Assembly (NCBI GenBank): GCA_017408025.1
Contig: JAFQVJ010000044.1
Span: 92,657 to 156,656 of the forward strand
DNA from: Lachnospiraceae bacterium
GTDB taxonomy: Bacteria > Bacillota > Clostridia > Lachnospirales > Lachnospiraceae
Direction: 5' to 3'
DNA: 64,000 bases
In this document: in pieces, positions 60,447 to 64,000 of the stretch
Layout: every line of letters starts with the position of its first letter
How positions within the stretch are numbered: the stretch's first letter is position 1
Translations under genes and position numbers: made by a program
Notes under the pieces: model-generated
What the model was told of the DNA's origin: nothing
The model's database searches: none
Seen by the model: only the letters and a program-made list of their open reading frames with translations

Positions 60447-61601
60447 TTAACGTTTTGTAAACTTTCTAAGCATATCTATCATACCTTCAATTGTGCTGAC
60501 AGCATAATCAAGCTCTTCCTTTGTACTGTCATAGCACAGGCTGAATCTAATAGTGGAATCTATCTGCTTTTCATCGAGACCTATTCCCTTTAAAGTCCTG
60601 CTGACAGCCGGCTTGTTAGACGAACATGCCGAACCTGATGAAACATATATGTTTTTACCTTCAAGTGAATGAAGCATTACCTCGCTTCTCACTCCATTGA
60701 ATGTAACACTGATAATGTGGGGAGCCCCATCTGTTCCCTTCTTGCTGTTAACTGTAACATTTTCAAGTGATGTTATCCTGTCTATGAAATAATCCTTCAA
60801 TTCCTGCATTCTTAATATCTTATCTTCAAAGTCTGCATAGGCCTCCCTGACAGCAAGACCTAAACCTGCTATAGCTGGAACATTTTCTGTACCAGAACGC
60901 ATACCCTTCTGCTGTCCTCCACCAAATATCACTGGTTTTATCTTAACCTTGCTGGAAACATACAAGAATCCTGAGCCCTTTGGTCCATGTATTTTATGAC
61001 CACTGACAGAGAGCATATCTATACCCATTTTCTTAGGATGTATAACCAGCTTTCCATAAGACTGAATTGCATCTACATGGAACACTATGGATGGGTTATA
61101 TGCCTTTACTATCTTTGAGATCTCTTCTACTGGTTCTATGGCGCCTATCTCATTGTTTACATGCATAATTGACACAAGTATGGTTTCGTCACATAGAGCT
61201 TCCTTAAGAGTCTCAATGACCACATGACCATTATTATCAACTGGGAGATAGGTAATTCTGAAACCATTTTCCTCAAGAAATTTCATTGTGGCTAATACTG
61301 ACGCATGCTCTATATCCGAGGTAATAATGTGATTTCCAGCTCTTTTATTGGCCATAGCTGTACCTATGAGAGCAAGATTATTTGACTCTGTACCACCAGA
61401 TGTATATATAATCTCCTTAGGCTCTACCTTCATTGTCTTGGCTATACACTCTGTGGCCTCTCGTATATAACGCTCTGCCTCAACTCCCTTCATATGAAGA
61501 GATGAGGGATTGCCATAATCCTCGGTCATAACCTTAACCATCAAATCCTTAACTGTATCCGAAACTCTGGTAGTTGCGGAGTTATCCAAATATGCTTCCA
61601 T
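60447..61601 (-). CDS. Cysteine desulfurase (IscS/NifS family), probably serving ThiI
   Basis: A 384-residue PLP enzyme that moves sulfur from cysteine to acceptors. YLDNSATTRVS at the N-terminus, SGGTESNNLA, HVDAIQSYGK and the PLP lysine in SGHKIHGPKGSGFLYV (about residue 203) are conserved. The active-site Cys is in VSSGSACSS (about 327). The SACSS loop is of the short NifS type. Adjacent thiI makes this the likely sulfur source for 4-thiouridine, like NifZ in B. subtilis. No iscU gene is nearby. The ribosome site GAGGAG lies in the rsmE end. Confidence 0.94.
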   Translation of the reverse strand: MEAYLDNSATTRVSDTVKDLMVKVMTEDYGNPSSLHMKGVEAERYIREATECIAKTMKVEPKEIIYTSGGTESNNLALIGTAMANKRAGNHIITSDIEHASVLATMKFLEENGFRITYLPVDNNGHVVIETLKEALCDETILVSIMHVNNEIGAIEPVEEISKIVKAYNPSIVFHVDAIQSYGKLVIHPKKMGIDMLSVSGHKIHGPKGSGFLYVSSKVKIKPVIFGGGQQKGMRSGTENVPAIAGLGLAVREAYADFEDKILRMQELKDYFIDRITSLENVTVNSKKGTDGAPHIISVTFNGVRSEVMLHSLEGKNIYVSSGSACSSNKPAVSRTLKGIGLDEKQIDSTIRFSLCYDSTKEELDYAVSTIEGMIDMLRKFTKR

Positions 61602-61602
61602 C

Positions 61603-62346
61603 TTACTGATTCTCCTCTATTCTGAACATAAGAACTGACAATATGGCCAACCCTGCCGTCTCAGTCCTAAGTATTCTCTTGCCAAGACATATAGGTTTTA
61701 CACCATTTTCTATGGCAAAGTCAATCTCACTTTCCTCAAAACCGCCTTCTGGGCCTATAAATATGGCGATTCTAGACTTATTTTCCACTCCCGACAATAT
61801 CCTGCCTGTCTCCTTCATATCCTTATAATTCTCATAAGGAATAACCGCCATATCCATTGTGGACGCAAGCTTTATAGCCTCCTTAAAGGACATGACATTT
61901 GCAATCTTTGGGATAATCATTCTTCTCGATTGCTTGGCAGCACTTTCTGATATAGCCTGCCATCTCTTTATCTTTGATTCCTGCTTCTTATCATCCAGCT
62001 TTACCACACATCTTTTGGTTGCTACAGGAATAATCTCCTTGGCACCAAGCTCAACAGCCTTTTGAATAATCATCTCCATTTTATCTGACTTTGGAAGCCC
62101 TTGAAAAAGGTAAATTTCATTTGGGAGCTCTGTACCTTCAGAATCCACATCCATAATTCGCGCTTTTATCTCTTCGTCATCAATGCTCTCTATCTGACAG
62201 TAATAATCCTTGTCCTGACCATTGCTGACTAGAAGCTCCTCTGATACCTTCATTCGCAGAACATTCTTTATGTGATTGACATCGCTTCCCTTTATATGAA
62301 CGTATTCACTGTCTATCTGCTCAGGGCTTACAAAAAAATGATGCAT
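61603..62346 (-). CDS. rsmE: 16S rRNA (uracil(1498)-N3)-methyltransferase
   Basis: A 247-residue SPOUT-class methyltransferase. The N-terminal PUA-like domain starts MHHFFVSPEQIDSEYVHIKGSDVNHIKNVLRMKVSEEL. The C-terminal knotted SAM-binding region has IAIFIGPEGGFEESEIDFAIENGVKPICLGKRILRTETAGLAILSVL, the strongest RsmE signature. ATG 62346 is spaced better from AAGGA than the ATG two codons earlier. prmA is upstream and the cysteine desulfurase downstream, as in other Lachnospiraceae-like genomes. Confidence 0.96.
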   Translation of the reverse strand: MHHFFVSPEQIDSEYVHIKGSDVNHIKNVLRMKVSEELLVSNGQDKDYYCQIESIDDEEIKARIMDVDSEGTELPNEIYLFQGLPKSDKMEMIIQKAVELGAKEIIPVATKRCVVKLDDKKQESKIKRWQAISESAAKQSRRMIIPKIANVMSFKEAIKLASTMDMAVIPYENYKDMKETGRILSGVENKSRIAIFIGPEGGFEESEIDFAIENGVKPICLGKRILRTETAGLAILSVLMFRIEENQ

Positions 62347-62379
62347 GTCCATTTCCTTTCTAATTCAATAATTCCACAA

Positions 62380-63336
62380 TCATAGCTTTCTTGCTGTTAT
62401 AGATGACCAGTCCTTCTGTCTCGTTATCTCAACTATCTCAAACTCGCCTGTAGCCTCCACTGCTGCCTTAACCTCAGCTTCCTTTGTGTCAATGATACCT
62501 GATGTAATATACAGGCCACCCTTCTTAAGATGCGCTGACACAAGGGGCGTCAAAGGAATAAGTACATCTGCCAGAATATTTGCAGCTACTATATCATAGC
62601 ACTGGTATCCAATCTGCTCTCTGATTGACTCATCCTCCAATATATTTCCTGTGATAACCTTACACTTTTCAAGTGGAATATTATTTGTTTCAAGATTCTC
62701 TCTTGTGGCAACTGTTGCATTTTCATCAATATCGATACCAACTACTGACTCAGCTCCCATTTTGAGAGCAATGATAGATAAAATGCCGCTACCACATCCA
62801 ACATCAAGAATCTTTGTGTCAGGCTTCACAAACTTTTTAAGCTGCTTCATACAAAGCTGTGTAGTCTCATGAAGTCCTGTACCAAATGCAATACCAGGAT
62901 CAATCTCTATCATCATCTTGCCTTCATACTCTGGCTTTGTTTCCTCCCATGTAGGTTTGATAACTATACCATCCACCTCAAATGACTTGAAAAATTCCTT
63001 CCAATTATTAATCCAATCCTTATCCTCTGTCTCCGACTTAACAATAGTACCCTCACCTACATCTATGAAGTCACGAAGCTCCTCAAGACCTGCCTTTATA
63101 CCGGGCATAAACTCAGCCTCATTGGAATCATCCTCTACATAAAAGCTTACATAAGAAACACCCTCATCTATAGGAAGTACTGGAAGAAAATCTATAAACA
63201 TCCTCTTTTTATCTGCCTCCGATATTCCTACATTATCCTCAATCTCTACTCCATCTATACCATTTTCAACAAGCATTGCTATGACAAGCTCTGCTGCTTC
63301 TGTAGTTGTCTTTATTCTATATTTTGTCCACTTCAT
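62380..63336 (-). CDS. prmA: Ribosomal protein L11 methyltransferase PrmA
   Basis: A 318-residue SAM-dependent methyltransferase that methylates uL11. The N-terminal domain (about 1-120) binds substrate. The catalytic domain contains DPGIAFGTGLHETTQLC, then motif I ILDVGCGSGILSIIALKMGA, VGIDIDENAVATREN-like VGIDIDENATVATREN, and DIVAANILADVLIPL with the NxL motif. The length matches the clostridial form. It is the first gene of the prmA-rsmE-iscS-thiI operon, with a promoter at 63363-63392. Confidence 0.96.
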   Translation of the reverse strand: MKWTKYRIKTTTEAAELVIAMLVENGIDGVEIEDNVGISEADKKRMFIDFLPVLPIDEGVSYVSFYVEDDSNEAEFMPGIKAGLEELRDFIDVGEGTIVKSETEDKDWINNWKEFFKSFEVDGIVIKPTWEETKPEYEGKMMIEIDPGIAFGTGLHETTQLCMKQLKKFVKPDTKILDVGCGSGILSIIALKMGAESVVGIDIDENATVATRENLETNNIPLEKCKVITGNILEDESIREQIGYQCYDIVAANILADVLIPLTPLVSAHLKKGGLYITSGIIDTKEAEVKAAVEATGEFEIVEITRQKDWSSITARKL

Positions 63337-63362
63337 ACTTTTTCCTTTCTTTCATATCTTTC

Positions 63363-63392
63363 TTTACACACCATGTTGAAACATCTTGTCAA
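63363..63392 (-). promoter_or_regulatory. Candidate promoter of the prmA operon
   Basis: Minus strand TTGACA (63387-63392), 18-base spacer, TGTAAA (63363-63368). It is 26 bases upstream of the prmA start, so the leader would be very short. Confidence 0.45.
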
Positions 63393-63429
63393 CTAATGTA
63401 ATAATAATCCTATATTTTCTATATTATAT

Positions 63430-63439
63430 TACGTTAACG
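63430..63439. promoter_or_regulatory. Short perfect palindrome in the prmA/zinc-ribbon divergent region
   Basis: TACGTTAACGTG, with the palindromic core ACGTTAACGT, lies in the otherwise very AT-rich 270-base gap between the divergent genes. It could be an operator. No other feature was recognised in the gap. Confidence 0.3.
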
Positions 63440-63606
63440 TGTACATTTATATTTATGACTGATTGTTACACCATATAAAATAACACAATACCATTATCTT
63501 CGCAATTTATTCTTGCTTTTTTTCTTCTCATGATTATAATAATTATTATTGTGCCTTACACAATAATACATATTTTTTAAATTTTTAATATTCAAGGAGG
63601 TTTATT

Positions 63607-64000
63607 ATGTTTTGTCCAAAATGTGGAAATCAGCTTCCTGAAGGTGCACAGTTCTGTTCATCATGTGGTTCCAAGATGAATGTACAGCCTGTTGCCCCTG
63701 CTATGCCAGCTGAACCTACTATACCAACTGAGCCTGTTGTTTCTGCGGCTCCAATATTTACACCTGAGCAGCCTGTTGTGAACGAAGTTCCTGTTGCTCC
63801 TGTATTTACTCCTGAGCAGCCTGTTGTGAACGAAGTTCCTGTTGCTCCTATATTTACTCCTGAGCAGCCTGTTGTGAACGAAGTTCCTGTTGCTCCTGTA
63901 TTTACTCCTGAGCAGCCTGTTGTGAACGAAGTTCCTGTTGCTCCTGTATTTACTCCTGAGCAGCCTGTTGTGAACGAAGTTCCTGTTGCTCCTGTATTTA
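63607..64000 (+). CDS. Zinc-ribbon protein with Pro/Val-rich tandem repeats (runs off the window)
   Basis: The first 131 codons are in the window. The N-terminus is a zinc ribbon MFCPKCGNQLPEGAQFCSSCG with four cysteines. A short Pro-rich linker follows (PVAPAMPAEPTIPTEP), then a 16-residue repeat VFTPEQPVVNEVPVAP. Five complete copies begin at 63754, 63802, 63850, 63898 and 63946, and a sixth starts at 63994. The repeat looks like an extended linker leading to a domain beyond the window, often a membrane or FHA part in such proteins. The ATG follows AAGGAGG. Function is not known. Confidence 0.85.
   Translation, partial: MFCPKCGNQLPEGAQFCSSCGSKMNVQPVAPAMPAEPTIPTEPVVSAAPIFTPEQPVVNEVPVAPVFTPEQPVVNEVPVAPIFTPEQPVVNEVPVAPVFTPEQPVVNEVPVAPVFTPEQPVVNEVPVAPVF
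63754..64000 (+). repeat. 48-bp in-frame tandem repeat, at least five full copies
   Basis: The unit is 48 bp (16 codons) and nearly identical between copies. Differences seen are at the first codon (ATA or GTA) and an ACA/ACT codon. No spacers exist, so it is a coding minisatellite and not a CRISPR. Confidence 0.95.

Noticed and set aside
63754-64000. Direct repeats that could be taken for a CRISPR array
   Set aside because: The 48-bp units are contiguous, without spacers, and stay in the frame of the zinc-ribbon gene.
1-64000. Prophage, integrative element, rRNA operon or known riboswitch
   Set aside because: No integrase, phage structural gene, rRNA sequence or recognisable riboswitch core was found while reading both strands.

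Overview
The window looks like a low-GC Firmicutes chromosome, most likely of the family Lachnospiraceae (class Clostridia). The evidence is the SCIFF peptide and its radical SAM maturase next to a fused SecDF, an AT-rich codon bias, a SigK-type sigma factor, the order nusA-ylxR-L7Ae-infB-rbfA-DHH-truB-ribF-rpsO-pnp, and the order mtaB-ireB-ruvX-DUF1292-rnj-ylbF-trmR-U32. The species cannot be fixed from this sequence alone. Almost every gene lies on the minus strand, so transcription runs from high to low coordinates. The only plus-strand genes are a small HPr-like gene (58938) and a partial zinc-ribbon repeat protein at the right edge.

Layout from left to right. 1-912: the N-terminal part of an EssC-like type VII secretion ATPase and a small membrane zinc-ribbon protein just upstream of it. 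1134-13238: a long translation and RNA-metabolism block (pnp, rpsO, ribF, truB, DHH phosphoesterase, rbfA, infB, L7Ae-like, ylxR/rnpM, nusA, rimP), interrupted by an SH3b-NlpC/P60 cell-wall hydrolase with its own promoter. 13351-13422: tRNA-Glu(CTC). 13539-17223: envelope proteins (a membrane-anchored unknown, a phosphodiester glycosidase, an LRR-transglutaminase lipoprotein). 17340-29448: an accessory-looking stretch with an aspartate racemase-like enzyme, an SdpR/SdpI-like pair, an ABC-2 exporter with two ATPases and two permeases, a LytTR/GHKL two-component pair, a FtsX-type ABC transporter and a NarL-type two-component pair. 29537-33827: DUF4846 protein, cytidine deaminase, thioredoxin reductase and a chemoreceptor. 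34111-44824: aspS, hisS, a HemZ protein fused to an HD-GYP domain, an MBL hydrolase, a Rel (p)ppGpp enzyme, apt and recJ. 45162-48974: secDF, scfB and scfA. 49051-58711: a second chemoreceptor, sigK, U32 peptidase, trmR, an MltG-like fragment, ylbF-like, RNase J, DUF1292, ruvX, ireB and mtaB. 59243-63336: prmA-rsmE-iscS-thiI, an RNA-modification operon in which the cysteine desulfurase probably supplies sulfur to ThiI.

The strongest unexplained structure is a family of palindromic hairpins with the core TATAGGAAAGTT / AACTTTCCTATA, seen at five intergenic sites. Three of them abut terminator T-tracts, and two bracket an insert of about 130 bp with several inverted repeats (44908-45112). Other points of note are the HemZ/HD-GYP fusion, an HPr paralogue without the phosphorylatable histidine, a SigK that appears to lack a pro-sequence, a rpsO leader whose promoter overlaps the previous gene's terminator, and six in-frame 48-bp repeats (five complete) in the zinc-ribbon gene at the right edge.
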